Assembly: GCA_010279815.1 (NCBI GenBank)
Contig: QEOQ01000303.1
Span: 2,512,960-2,572,636 of the forward strand
DNA length: 59,677 nucleotides
Direction of reading: 5' to 3'
Source of the DNA: Brachionus plicatilis
Taxonomy: Eukaryota > Rotifera > Eurotatoria > Ploima > Brachionidae
Positions 23,575 through 33,976 of the stretch are shown piece after piece. The notes below the pieces were generated by a model, which was not told the origin of the DNA, made no database searches, and saw nothing but the letters and a program-made list of their open reading frames with translations. How positions within the stretch are numbered: the stretch's first letter is position 1; every line of letters starts with the position of its first letter. The position numbers were made by a program, and so were the translations under genes.

Positions 23575-23902
23575 CAGAGTTGGTCAAAAGTCAAAGTCTG
23601 ACTTAGACATTTGAAATTTTTTTTTATACCTTAAAGTCTTGGCTTGGACTTTCATTTTAATAATTTAGACTTGAACTAGGCCACCAAAAAAACTTGCTGG
23701 AACCGCAATTCATCTGTCAGGATCACAGTCATATGATTTTTTGCCGTTCCAGTTAGCTATTTTAGCGGCCTCCTAAATAAGAACCCTTAAAAGCGCCGTT
23801 TAAAGAAAAAAAATAAAAAATAAAAGTTTTGACCCTGAATTTATTAAAAAAAAAGTTTTAAAGTCAAAGTCCAGACTTGACTTTGACTTTTGACCAACTC
23901 TG
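23575..23902. mobile_element. hAT-like MITE (CAGAGTTGG ends)
   Basis: The 328 bp element begins CAGAGTTGGTCAAAAGTC and ends with the exact inverted match GACTTTTGACCAACTCTG. The interior includes CCGTTCCAGTTAGC and GCGGCCTCCTAAAT-like blocks also echoed near 10760 and 32950. The flanks (ATTGACTG, CTTCCCTG) agree at five of eight positions, so the target duplication is decayed or absent. It has no transposase. Confidence 0.75.
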
Positions 23903-24029
23903 CTTCCCTGGAATGTCTAAGACTGGGGAAATAAAGCTGTAAATACATGGCAAGAATTTCTATTTATGAGAACCATTATTGATCTTATTTTGCTAAAAAA
24001 ATACAATTTTTAATCAGTGTTGTTAAGAG

Positions 24030-25112
24030 TCTATTCCCTTATGTGACCAAAAATTTTTTAGGTGATAGGTGACCAACACTGGTCACGAAATACGTGATCA
24101 AAATTTAGGTGAACAAAGAAATTGACTTAAGAAAATCACTGATCACATAATACTTACATTGATCACAAAATATTAGTCTTGATCACATAAAAAAAATTAT
24201 TTGAAGTTCACTTAAGTTTTAAAAACTTTTTTAAATATAATTTATCGTGAAACTTAAGCGTTACATAAAATATTACATTAAAATGAGTTTGCAAAATAAA
24301 AAATTGAAATTTTAGTTGTAATTTTAGTATTTAAATAGAGAATTTATTTCATGAAAGAGAGTTTAAAGTGAAACATGAAAGTTAAAGAAGCTATTAAAGA
24401 AACAGAATGTGGGAATTGTGAAATTTCATACAAGACTTCCAATATAAAAATAAAAAAAATTTTATTACTTTTGTTCTAAGTGTCAAAAACTTGTTCTGTA
24501 AATGAAACAAAGTGAAACAAATGTTGTTTCACCTTCTGCGGAAGTCTGCAAAATCTGTGCGAATTTTGTAAAATTTCACCCAATTTAAAAGATATAAAAA
24601 TAAAACTGAATTAATTTGCACAGATTTTGCAGAATTTGCACAGATTTGTTTCACTTTGTTTCATTTACAGAACAAGTTTTTGACACTTAGAACAAAAGTA
24701 ATAAAATTTTTTTTATTTTTATATTGGAAGTTTTGTATGAGATTTCACAATGCTCAGAATGTGAGCTTTAAGGTTAATTTTTTGAAAAAAGGGGAATAAA
24801 TATTCATATGAGCAGAAAACGTCAGACTAGTTTTTTTAACTTTAAAGACTTAATTTTTTTTTAATTTTTTTATTTTTTTGGTCACGTATTTTTGATTTTG
24901 GTCACATAAAAGCATAATTTTTCACCTATTTTCTCTATTGATCACATAAAAAAAATTTGAACACAAAATAAATTTATTTTAAATTCAAATTTTTTTTCAT
25001 TTTTTGTTCACCTGAATTTTGATCGCGTATTTTGTGGCCAATATTGGTAACCTATCACCTAAAAAATTTTTGGTCACATATTACGTGATCAATTGATCAC
25101 ATAAGGGAATCT
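24030..25112. mobile_element. Foldback element rich in TGATCACATAA motifs, with a nested MITE
   Basis: The left arm reads ATTCCCTTATGTGACCAAAA, then TTTTTTAGGTGATAGGT. The right arm mirrors this, ending near 25112. Arms of at least 150 bp carry many copies of a TGATCACATAA-like motif and its complement. The centre holds the 343 bp MITE 24412-24754, complete with its own target duplication, so that MITE arrived later. The exact termini and any duplication of this outer element are unclear. It has no coding capacity. Confidence 0.7.
24412..24754. mobile_element. MITE, GGCATTGTGAA family, 9 bp target duplication
   Basis: The 343 bp element has ~110 bp inverted arms: the left opens GGAATTGTGAAATTTCATAC and the right closes with the complement of AGCATTGTGAAATCTCATAC. 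Both arms contain GAACAAGTTTTTGACACTTA-type sequence and AAACAAAGTGAAACAAA. CAGAATGTG flanks it on both sides (24403-24411 and 24755-24763). Long arms plus 9 bp duplications are typical of Mutator-like elements; the superfamily is inferred, as no transposase is present. Confidence 0.85.
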
Positions 25113-25662
25113 GCTGTATTTATAAGGGAATTGACCCGTTGTTTAAAAGTCACAATTTAAGTCAAAATTTTATAAATTTAATAAGCCTTTCAAAAAAAAA
25201 ATATCAGCTCAATTCAGGACTAATAAAATTAAAATGAGATACAAAAATTAAAATTTTTTTTCTTTCCTGGTCGCAATCTTCAAGTTCAAAATCATTTTTA
25301 ACAATATTCTTTCTAATGAGATTGCAGCAAAGCATGAAATTAGATTTAAAAGGGCCGACGTCTTTTGACGGATAAATTGTTTTTTTATAGAATATACAAG
25401 ATTTTTATAGAAAAATGTAAATTTTCTATTTCAAAAAATTAATTTTTTATAAATAAAATGTACAAATAAAGAATAAAAAGAATTTAACAAAGTAAAATTT
25501 TTTCTTTGAAAGTATAAATTATAAACTTTACAATTATCAATCAATCTATTTCTCATATTGATATACAGATGACAATTGAATTTAAAAGTTAATATGCAGA
25601 GAATTGATCCACTAAAGTTCCACATATTCAAAACTTAAGTGATATTTGAATATCTAATTTTT

Positions 25663-26185
25663 GACGGCATCTTGAAGTTGATGATTAATTCAAGATTTCA
25701 TTTCAATTCAAAGAGTTTAACTTTAAATATTAAAATTAATCTTAAAATTTATTTAAATAATTTTAATGTAACATGCTTTACATGTAATGTAGATTTAAAA
25801 AATAAAATAATTTGAAAAAAATTAATTTCTCAACACATTGATAAAATAGATTTTTAAAATTTAAATTTATAAACTGATTTTTTGTAGAATTTTTTTTTTG
25901 AATCTTTTTTTAAAGTTTTGTACCTAGCATTTAAAATTAAAAATTAAATTTATAAATGAATTTCAAATATTAAATTCCAAATAAGTAATAAAATGAAAAG
26001 ATCATTTTTTCCTACAAATATTTTTGAAATCAAAAATTTTTTCTATTTTTTAAATATACATAACATGCAAAACATGTTACATTAAAATTATTATTTTAAA
26101 TTTAAAGATTAATTTTAATATTTAAAGATAAACTCTTTGAATTGAAATGATATTTTGAATTGATCATTAACTTCAAGTTGCCTTT
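25663..26185. repeat. ~520 bp inverted-repeat (foldback) element
   Basis: The left arm (about 25663-25790) contains TTTCATTTCAATTCAAAGAG and TTTTAATGTAACATG. The right arm (about 26060-26185) is its reverse complement with few changes. The arms are about 125 bp and the loop about 270 bp. No target duplication was recognised. Confidence 0.7.
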
Positions 26186-26413
26186 TTAAATTGAAATTCG
26201 TAAACTTTACTTTAAAGATTTATTTGTTTGAAAAATATGAAAATTTAAAAAATAAAATCATAGATTTGTTAAGAATTTGGACTGTTTTATTAAAAAAAAT
26301 TTTGGTTTCAAGTGATCCCTGAGACTAAAATACGATTCAAGTAAAAAAAAGCGTTTTTTTACTTATTTTCAATAAATAAAATTGACACATCAATTTTTTT
26401 AAATAAAAATATA

Positions 26414-27115
26414 CACCAGTGAACAGAAAATTTTTGCTCTTTCAGAATATTTATGATTTTAAAAAAAATTTAATTTTGCCATTGAATACCTGGGTCTGAA
26501 AGAACTACAACTTTTTAAACAGTTAGTTATTTTTAGACCCCTGGGTACAAAATTTTTTTTTTGCTTCCCAAAAAAAATGAAATTTAGGATTCAAAGGACG
26601 TAGTTTACGAATTTTAAGCCGAAAATTAGGAATTCAGATAGCACTTAATTTCTGAATATCTGGCCATTTTTTTTTCACACAATGCTGCGAATGTCTTTTC
26701 ATACTATTTGCTTGCACTTTTTACGTTTGATTTATTATTTTTGGATTTTAAAATCGGTCATTTTATTAAGTTGTAACATTTTGGCGTTTTTTCCATTAAA
26801 ATGGGCAAAAAAAAAGTATCTGAGGCTCAAAGGTGGCAAATAATTGGTCTATTGAAGGATAAGACCAAATCTCAACAAGAAATAGCTGATCTAGTATGAG
26901 TTTTGAGAAAATGTGTGATTACATTAAAGCGCAATTATGAGAAGACATCCGTGGTCAAAGAACTACCAAGGTCTGGTAGAGCCCGAAAGCTTACCAGTCG
27001 AGAAGAGTCGTACATTTTTAGAAAGGTCAGAATCAATCCTACAACAAGCTATAGACAGCTAGCCTCTGATTTTAGTTCTAAATTTCCATTATTTATAATA
27101 CACTTTCTACAGTAG
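26414..27115 (+). pseudogene. Tc1-like transposon relic with N-terminal transposase
   Basis: A likely TIR, CACCAGTGAACAGAAAATTT, starts at 26414 after TA. A transposase frame opens at ATG 26801 (MGKKKVSEAQRWQIIGLLKD) and shows the paired-like helix-turn-helix of Tc1 transposases, then SGRARKLTSREE. The frame is broken by TGA at 26897 and stops at 27115 before any catalytic residue. The DDE half and the right TIR are missing. It is related to the minus-strand relics at 33977-35272 and 56690-57410. Confidence 0.8.
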
Positions 27116-27314
27116 CATTGAAATTCCGATTGGTGTCCATATCTTAATATAAAATATTATTTTAAAATATTTGATTTTTTTACCATCTTTTATTTGATTT
27201 TACGGTTAAAAAAACATTCTACCTAAAATTGCGTATTTTTTTGTTTATTATTATGAGTATTTAAAATAAGAAGTCCACATTTTTAAATCATTGAGCCAAA
27301 CTATAAAAAAATAT

Positions 27315-27700
27315 TTATTTTGTCAAATTTAAAATCAAATTTTTCAGAGAAAAAAAAGTTTCAAAAATTTTCGAATCAATAATATTGATCATCCAATTTT
27401 TTAAAACAAATATAATGCTTATAATAATTTCTTCTATTTCTGCAAATGTGAGAAGACTGATCCCAAGAAATAGACTAGCCACTCTACCAATATTGGAAAG
27501 TAAACCAACCACATCAGTTGTTGGGCTCTCAGTCACTGGTATAAATCCCAAATTTCCGTAATAAATGTTGACCACTACCCACTGACTCACAGACTTTGTA
27601 ATACCAGCATAACTGTCTTGTATCTCTACTTTGTTCTCTACTTGAGTCATCTCAATTCTTCTTAAAAAAGTTCCATATTTTTTATTTAGATTTTATATTT
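27315..27700 (-). pseudogene. Truncated DEG/ENaC channel C-terminus
   Basis: The minus strand encodes only the end of a DEG/ENaC sodium channel: VVVNIYYGNLGFIPVTESP then the pore helix with LLSNIGRVASLFLGISLLTF. The G-I-S triplet is at the selectivity filter, followed by a short cytosolic tail. Frame continues a little upstream of the first Met. The extracellular domain and first helix are absent. It lies 0.7 kb downstream of the full-length gene in the same orientation, so it looks like a partial tandem duplicate. It could also be the last exon of a gene whose other exons were lost; I see none nearby. Confidence 0.7.
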
Positions 27701-28376
27701 TAAAAAAATTTAAAAATTTTTGAGAATATTTTATTTTAAAAAGTTTGTAACATAAAAAAAATGAAATAAACAATTTTTTAGTTTTTTTGGCTCTCGAACT
27801 GATCTGAGGCGAGCACAACTGAGTTCTCAATCAATAATCAATTCATTGTTTCGTATTCAGTCATTAAAAATCTAATTTTATTTTAAAAATAAATGAGAAA
27901 TCTTATTTTGATAATAAATGTTTTTGTTTGATTTTAATTTTAATCTCTGCTCGTAATTAATAAAAAATTTGTCAAATAAAATAGTAAAATCAAATAGTAA
28001 AGAATTATTGCCTTGGCACAGTTAATATAAATAATTAAAATTATTCAAACATATTTAAAATTTATTTTATAAAAGAAAAATTAAATTGAATTTCATAATA
28101 TTTCAGATTTTTATAATTTTTCCTATTTAGTCATTTAGGTATTTGTTTTAAATTTAATATAATAACTGATTTTAATGACTTTTTGGAACTTTCTAAACAA
28201 AGTTACCCCATTAAAATTTTTTTTTTGTGAAATAATATATTAAATTGTTCTTAAATATAATCCTCATTAAATCTTTTTTGAAACAATTCAATCTGAAATT
28301 GCTAATTGTTCTGCCTGTAATTAAAAAAAAATGGATAAAAAAAAACTAAAAGTAAAAAATAATTACTAGATTTTAA

Positions 28377-29825
28377 TTATTTATTTATACTTATATTTTT
28401 TCTTTCTGCTATCACGAAAAATATTTGCATCAGAATTTCAATTACTTCGACCAAAGTCAAAACATTAACTCCTAGAAAAAGACCTGCAACTCCACCAATG
28501 CTTGAAAAAAGACCCACCACGTTTATACTTGGATTCTCAGTGAAAGAAGTATAACCTAAATCATTGTAATAGATATTAACTGCTGCAAGGTCGTTACTAT
28601 CAATACTCTGGTTAAAATAGACCGAACCTGGTCCACTATATTCACTAAGAACTTTTTCGAATTCACTATTAGAAAATCTAGTTAAAGAAATGACTTTATC
28701 AAACCTCATGCCTTCGCATTCCAATGGGCATTTAATTGTGCATTCATTTTCTAGATAGTCCTCATTTTGTAGCATTTGAAAAACTTGATTGACACAATCT
28801 TGTGAAGTGAAAAAACTGCAAGGTTTTGACTCATAAAAACATGGATAATTTGCCACAAAGCAGTTACATTTATCAATGAACAATTTCTGAAAACATTGGT
28901 ATACGCACAAAGCCTGACTATAGCCTTTTGTATTTTTATGGACTATTTTGAAATATTCAGAGTCATAGCTGTTTATATCATTTGTTTTTTCATCACATTT
29001 GCTGTAAGGTTTTGGTTGAGATTCATAAAATGTTCTTGCCAGAGCAATGTTTGTTTCAGTCCTTGGACTTACAGCTATTGGATCTACCATAAATGGATAT
29101 GTTGTGTGGTTGTGAACAAAAATAAGTGCACCAGAGTTTGGATTCATAAATTTCAAACTATCTGGCACACTTACATTCAAAATTAATTTTACACCATAAA
29201 GCCTATCTGCGAACATGCTTGTTGACAAGTCAATTTTTCTGCCCTCTAGATCGAAGCCCGAATTGTATTGATAGCAATTGCCATAATTTGTATGAAGAAA
29301 AAAATTGAACTGAGATAAATTGCATGGTTGGTAGACAAATTGACAGTTCACAATTAATTTATTTAAAGAGTCACCAAAATTTTTTTTACCATATTCTAAT
29401 TCTGGTTGATTTGATTGAATTTTTGCCAAGAGTTCAAACTGGCCCGTGAGTGGATTTATCAAAATTGAGTTGTTCTTGAGTTTATCAATAAATCCTACAG
29501 AGAATTCCGAAGTAAAGTAATTAGAGTTGCAAATGGTGACTGTTGGAAACAATGGTTTGAATTCTGATATCACTCTAGTTTTTGTTGTCACTTCATACTT
29601 AAAATAATTTACTATGTTTTCGGCAATTAGATATGCACAAACGCCTGTTGATAGAATGGTAAGAATAGTCCAAATTATTTTTATTGAAGCTTTGGTTGCT
29701 TTAAGAATGTTAGGTAGGCCATGACTTGTCGATGAAAGTAGCACATCGACAACTACGTTTTTTATTCTGCGCCTCAAAGTTATTGTTTTCTTCAAATCCA
29801 TTTTTAATGTAAAATTTACTTTCAA
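28377..29825 (-). CDS. DEG/ENaC family ligand- or acid-gated sodium channel, 482 aa, intronless
   Basis: A single open frame of 482 residues encodes a trimeric cation channel subunit of the plasma membrane. Family features in order: cytosolic N-terminus with the HG gating motif (SHG at 34-36), first helix about 47-68, FPTVTICN at 93-100, a cysteine-rich extracellular domain (Cys-rich region GYSQALCVYQCFQKLFIDKC and CPLEC), the pre-pore NIYYNDLGY, then the second helix from about 439 with GGVAGLFLGVN and LTLVEVIEI. Length is usual for compact invertebrate members. The selectivity filter reads G-V-N where most members have G-x-S. All other multi-exon genes here have introns, so a retrocopy or recent intron loss is possible. 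Start chosen at the first ATG; M9 is an alternative. The gating stimulus cannot be told from sequence. Confidence 0.93.
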   Translation of the reverse strand: MKVNFTLKMDLKKTITLRRRIKNVVVDVLLSSTSHGLPNILKATKASIKIIWTILTILSTGVCAYLIAENIVNYFKYEVTTKTRVISEFKPLFPTVTICNSNYFTSEFSVGFIDKLKNNSILINPLTGQFELLAKIQSNQPELEYGKKNFGDSLNKLIVNCQFVYQPCNLSQFNFFLHTNYGNCYQYNSGFDLEGRKIDLSTSMFADRLYGVKLILNVSVPDSLKFMNPNSGALIFVHNHTTYPFMVDPIAVSPRTETNIALARTFYESQPKPYSKCDEKTNDINSYDSEYFKIVHKNTKGYSQALCVYQCFQKLFIDKCNCFVANYPCFYESKPCSFFTSQDCVNQVFQMLQNEDYLENECTIKCPLECEGMRFDKVISLTRFSNSEFEKVLSEYSGPGSVYFNQSIDSNDLAAVNIYYNDLGYTSFTENPSINVVGLFSSIGGVAGLFLGVNVLTLVEVIEILMQIFFVIAERKNISINK

Positions 29826-31103
29826 TTAAACTATTTTTGAAAATTATTTATATATTTTTTTAAAAAGTAAAAATTATTTTAAAACTAATTAATTATTGTC
29901 AAATCGATTTTTCAAAAAAAACATTTGTTAAAAGTCGATAAATGCTTCTTAAAATTAACTTTCTAATTTTACTAAAGAATAGAATCAAAATTTCAAAGGT
30001 ATCGATTAAAAAGCTTTAACAAAAAGTGATTTAATTTAAAACCTTGTGAATTTAATTTTTTCGATATTTTTAAATTTTAATTGAAGCTTACTTAGTTATT
30101 TAATTTTATCAGAGGAAAATTTATTATGAGTTTGTTAATCAAATCAAATTCTTTATTTTTTCAATCATTCAAATAAATAGATATTTTCAATGCCGAAACT
30201 GTTTCTTTGTTTTTTGGATTGCTTTTGAATAAATGGTCATGAATTGTATAAACTGTCAAAATTTTGAAAACAAATAGAAATATTATTAAATGATTGATTT
30301 TTTTTGAAGACTAAAATTTGTTACCATTCTTACTTTCAAAGTTGCAAAAAGTTGAAAATAATCTTAATTTTAATAGATAAAAACTTGAAATTAACTCTAT
30401 GACAATTTTTTTTTCATTTTTCTAAAAAAAATTGGATAATTGTATAATTGTGTGATTTTATCTTTTCATAAAAAAAAATTTACAATAAATTTGAAAGATA
30501 TTTTTTGACGGGTGAGGTAGAAAAAAATATAAAAAGAGAGAAAAAAACATAAACTATAAAAAATCAAAAAGAGATAAAACATAAGTTATATAAAAAATAA
30601 CTTAAATAGTTAAAATGAGACCAAATTTAGACTAAATCTAATTCAAGAATGGTTTAAAGAAATATTTAATACTTTCGAATTTGAAAAATTTATTAGTTTT
30701 TTAATTTTTGAACTAATAATGATAAAAAATGTGTTAAAATACTTGTAAATTTACGTGAAAAAGTTAATTCGTTTATTTTCGCAAATGATTTGAAAATTTG
30801 CTTTTTATTTTTAATTTTAAATTTATTATATGTTTTTTTTAAACTAAAACTATTTTATTAAACTAAGAATATTAAAAAAAAAAAGGATTTTGAATTTATG
30901 TTTTTTATCTTTTTATAAAATTGGTTATATGTTTTTTTTTCTTTTTATATGATTCGTTCTACCTGTCCCTTTTTAAACCTATCAAATATTTTAAATAAAA
31001 GTCATGGTGATATTTATTCTTAAAAATAACCAAAGTAAAATAAATTTCTATAAATTCTCTAAATTAGAGCCTCTAATCGTTGCCATTTTCCAAAAAAAAA
31101 TTA
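29826..31103. other. Intergenic AT-rich DNA with an inverted repeat
   Basis: Upstream of the channel gene. An inverted repeat with arms of about 80 bp (30507-30590 and 30895-30975) shares GGTAGAA near its ends, then TATAAAAAGA and AAAACATA motifs. It may be a foldback MITE of about 470 bp. Nothing else was recognised. Confidence 0.5.
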
Positions 31104-31237
31104 ACGTAATCATCCGAATTGAGTGACAAAATAGAGTGGTCTATTTTAGTGAAACGCTGTTATAACATCTAAAAGATTCTATAGTGACATGTCACTAAAA
31201 AATTTAATGACATGTTAGTAAATTCGAATAATTTTGT
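31104..31237. mobile_element. 134 bp MITE, second copy of the ACGTAAT family
   Basis: It is the reverse-oriented relative of 3139-3280: it opens ACGTAATCATCCGAATTGAG, contains AGTGACATGTCACTA, and closes with the complement of ACAAAATTATTCGAATTTAC. TA flanks at 31102-31103 and 31238-31239. It ends 26 bp before the tRNA-Glu gene. Confidence 0.75.
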
Positions 31238-31263
31238 TAAATAAAAGATGCCATTAACTATTA

Positions 31264-31335
31264 TCCCATATGGTCTAGTGGTTAGGATTCCTGCCTTTCA
31301 CGCAGGCGGCCCGGGTTCAATTCCCGGTGTGGGAA
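31264..31335 (+). tRNA. tRNA-Glu (anticodon TTC)
   Basis: A 72 nt cloverleaf. Acceptor TCCCATA pairs with TGTGGGA and the discriminator is A. The D arm carries the A box TGGTCTAGTGG, anticodon stem CCTGC/GCAGG encloses loop CTTTCAC, and the T arm CCGGG-TTCAATT-CCCGG carries the B box. No intron. A T6 run about 4 nt downstream serves as pol III terminator. CCA is not encoded, as expected for a nuclear gene. Confidence 0.97.
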
Positions 31336-31535
31336 AATTTTTTAAAAGTAAAAGAGATTCAATGGTAATATTTGGCACTAAGATAATAAAAATAGCACTA
31401 AAAATTAAAGTGAAAATAAAAGTCTATATTCTCAAACTTATGTTTGGTGGATCTTTTTTTTGTTAATTTGTCCAATTCTTTTATAATCTTTCATAAAATC
31501 ATTTTGCATTTTAACGCTTCAAGTTTCGAAGACTC

Positions 31536-31853
31536 ATGAAGAATTCCTATACAAATTTAATTATAGAGGAAACAAAAGGTACAACGTTGGAGAAGGACTT
31601 GAAGTCAGAAATCTTTAAACTTTTAGAGTATTATGATGATCCTTTTTTATAAAGCCAATTGAGTTTATCTGAAAGAATAGAGGCCGTCAGATATATTATA
31701 AGCGCGAATATAGATGCTGAAAAGACTTGTAGTGATGAGTATGTGCGTGCAAAGGAGGTTCTCCATTTCAAGAACAGAGAAGTAATTCCAACCAAATTAT
31801 TTATGACCAAATCAAATTCAAGTACTAAAACCTATATAACACTTATTATTTAA
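31536..31853 (+). pseudogene. ORF of unknown family with one in-frame stop
   Basis: One frame from ATG 31536 to 31853 is open except for a TAA around 31650 (DDPFL-stop-SQLSLSERI). The product is polar and helical in character (KGTTLEKDLKSEIFKLL; RIEAVRYIISANIDAEKT). No splice sites make the stop disappear in an obvious way. I do not recognise the family. It could be a decayed transposon-borne gene or a two-exon remnant. Confidence 0.35.
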
Positions 31854-32567
31854 ATTTTTTTTGTCTGGGCTAAATTGTACATAAACACATATCTTAATTT
31901 TTTTATTTTTTTATTTCTTAATTTTCTACGACTTTTCTCTTCTTTTTTTGTATTTTTTTGTGTAAACTGTCTATTTGGACCTAAATTTTATCTAAAAGAA
32001 AATATTATTGATTCTTTAATTATTTAACAATACGCTATATTTATTAGTGTGCTGTGCTTCTTCTGAAGCAAGGATTGATCGGTAAGCGGTCTTTAAATTA
32101 AAATAAATAAATTAAAATTATATATAAATAAATCATCATCTATTGGAAAAGACATCTTTTAAAAACAACATTCATCGATATCTTTTATTAATAGACCAAA
32201 GGAGACTGTGAATTTGTATATTTAGAGATGTAAAATAACGCCAGCTTACTATTTTGAATATTACTATTAAAGTTTTTAATTTGTGGAGGAATAGTGTATA
32301 TTTCCGCGAAAACAATCAACGGTTTATTTCTTTGAAACGTTCTGCTACAGGTTCGACAAAACGAATACTTCTTGGTTAAGGTGAAAACACCGAAGAGATT
32401 TGAGCATTTGATCCATATTTTTATATTATTAAAATATAAAGTAAGAATTGTCACACATATCGTAAATTGCAACAAAAATATAAATTATAAATGATAAACT
32501 AGTTATATGATTAAACAAGATAGAGACTAGCTCTCGCGTTTTAGCTGTTGGAATCGTTGCGAAGTTT
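31854..32567. other. AT-rich stretch, possibly LINE 3' sequence
   Basis: It follows, on the minus strand, the LINE C-terminal fragment at 32568-32910 and could include its 3' untranslated region. A 95-codon minus-strand frame (32188-32475) is not recognised. There is no clear tail repeat. Confidence 0.35.
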
Positions 32568-32910
32568 TCAAAGGAACTTCTGTAAGAAGCTGTTGCGATA
32601 AGCAGCCTTGTTTGCTTTTCTTGTTTGGAAAGGGAAGCGTGCGTTCAAGCGAAGGTTGCCTGGTTGACATGACGTGATGGGATGGTTTGGGTCAGCCAGA
32701 ATTCTATTGAGTGTTTGTTCGCAGACATGGTCTATAAACTCGGCGATTGGGAAGAGTTTGTAAGAGCCTGCAGTCTGATCATCGATTCCCATGATTCGCC
32801 ATAAACGGGAGTTGAAAGCGTTCATCTCACACTTAGCAGCAGCAGAGGTTGAAGCAAACATTACGGCGCTGTACGTAAAGTGATCGTAAAGGGCTTATCT
32901 GATATTTTAA
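32568..32910 (-). pseudogene. LINE reverse transcriptase C-terminal fragment
   Basis: On the minus strand the frame reads ALYDHFTYSAVMFASTSAAA, then LWRIMGIDDQ, HVCEQTLNRILADPNHPI and YRNSFLQKFL. This pattern (LY-hxTY then a hydrophobic RI-MG box and a closing RNSFLQ) is that of the thumb/C-terminus of Jockey/RTE-type non-LTR elements. The polymerase core is missing upstream; the fragment is cut off near 32910. Base composition is close to neutral, unlike its surroundings, suggesting a more recent or foreign insertion than the other LINE pieces. Confidence 0.55.
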
Positions 32911-33024
32911 TTATTTTTTTTTTTATAATAAAAAGATTTTTTTTAACTAGGCCGCCCTAATAACTACCTGGAACGTCAAAAAAATTCATGTTGTTCGGAC
33001 TTTTTTAAAAAAAATTTAATTGAT

Positions 33025-33113
33025 TGATTGACTTGAAAAAAAAATATTAAGTCATGACTTTGACTTAAATTTTTGTTACTTAGACTTAAAACTGTGACTT
33101 ATAGATAAGTCTG
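33025..33113. mobile_element. Fragment of a hAT-like MITE (AAGTC/GACTT family)
   Basis: AAGTCATGACTTTGACTTAA and GTGACTTATAGATAAGTCTG match the right end of the element at 11185-11529. No opposite CAGAGTTG end is found within 300 bp, so only one end survives. Just upstream, GGCCGCCC and TACCTGGAACG echo interior blocks of the 23575 copy. Confidence 0.5.
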
Positions 33114-33976
33114 ATTTTATCAAGAGGTGCTAGATAGAGTGATGCAAAAAAATAGTCCTAGGTATTATCAAATTATTTTTAGTACTAGTAAAACATATAA
33201 GGTACTAATTTTTTTGGTCTTCAATTAAATTTTATTTGGTACATAAAATATAATTAGGTACTGAGTAAAATAGGCTAATTTCAAATTCAGCAAATTAATT
33301 TTTAATCAGTAATGTTGTTAAAAAAATAATAATTCTTAAAACGGTTCTAAAATACTTTATTTTTCCCTTTCAAAAATATTTTATTATTTAATAATTGTTT
33401 TTTGTTTTGTTTGTTTTAGACTTCGACATCTTGTGCAAAGTCTAGTACGATTGACTTGCAGGTGTAAATTCCTTTTTCACTAGAATTTTACATAGTTGTT
33501 TTATTCATTTTCTTTGGTTGATTTAACAGCTCGTCTTCTATTTTTCAATTTCATTTTCCATTTTTGGGTTCCCAAATCATTAAACAATTCTTTATAAGTT
33601 TATGAGTTCTATTCATTTTCATGATTCATCCTAAGAATTATCTGATCTTTTCCCAAACAAAAATAGAAGTTGTTTTAAAAATTAAATGAAGCATGTGATA
33701 GTTTGGAATAGCACCGTGATTGTTAAATAACTAACGATGAATCATTCTAGTAAAAAAAGAAGGAATTTATGAAGCATTTGATTAAAATTTGCCTTTTTAA
33801 ATTTTTAGTTAAAAATAAGCAAGAAATGTATTATCAAACATTATTAAGCTTTCATTCAAATTAAAATCGGAAAAGCACAAAACCAGGATAGAAAAAAAAA
33901 TTGAAATGAAAAAATCGTAAAAAAGAGAGGTATTTTTTTTTTAAAAAAGATTACAAAATTTAGAACATAATATTTT

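Noticed and set aside
24100..25090. Repeated TGATCACATAA-like units as a possible CRISPR-type array
   Set aside because: Units occur in both orientations inside inverted arms with irregular spacing and no unique spacers, in an animal genome.
28896..29186. Plus-strand 96-codon frame inside the channel gene
   Set aside because: Antisense shadow of the DEG/ENaC frame.
31248..31466. 72-codon frame over the tRNA-Glu gene
   Set aside because: Translation of a tRNA cloverleaf; the RNA gene explains the sequence.
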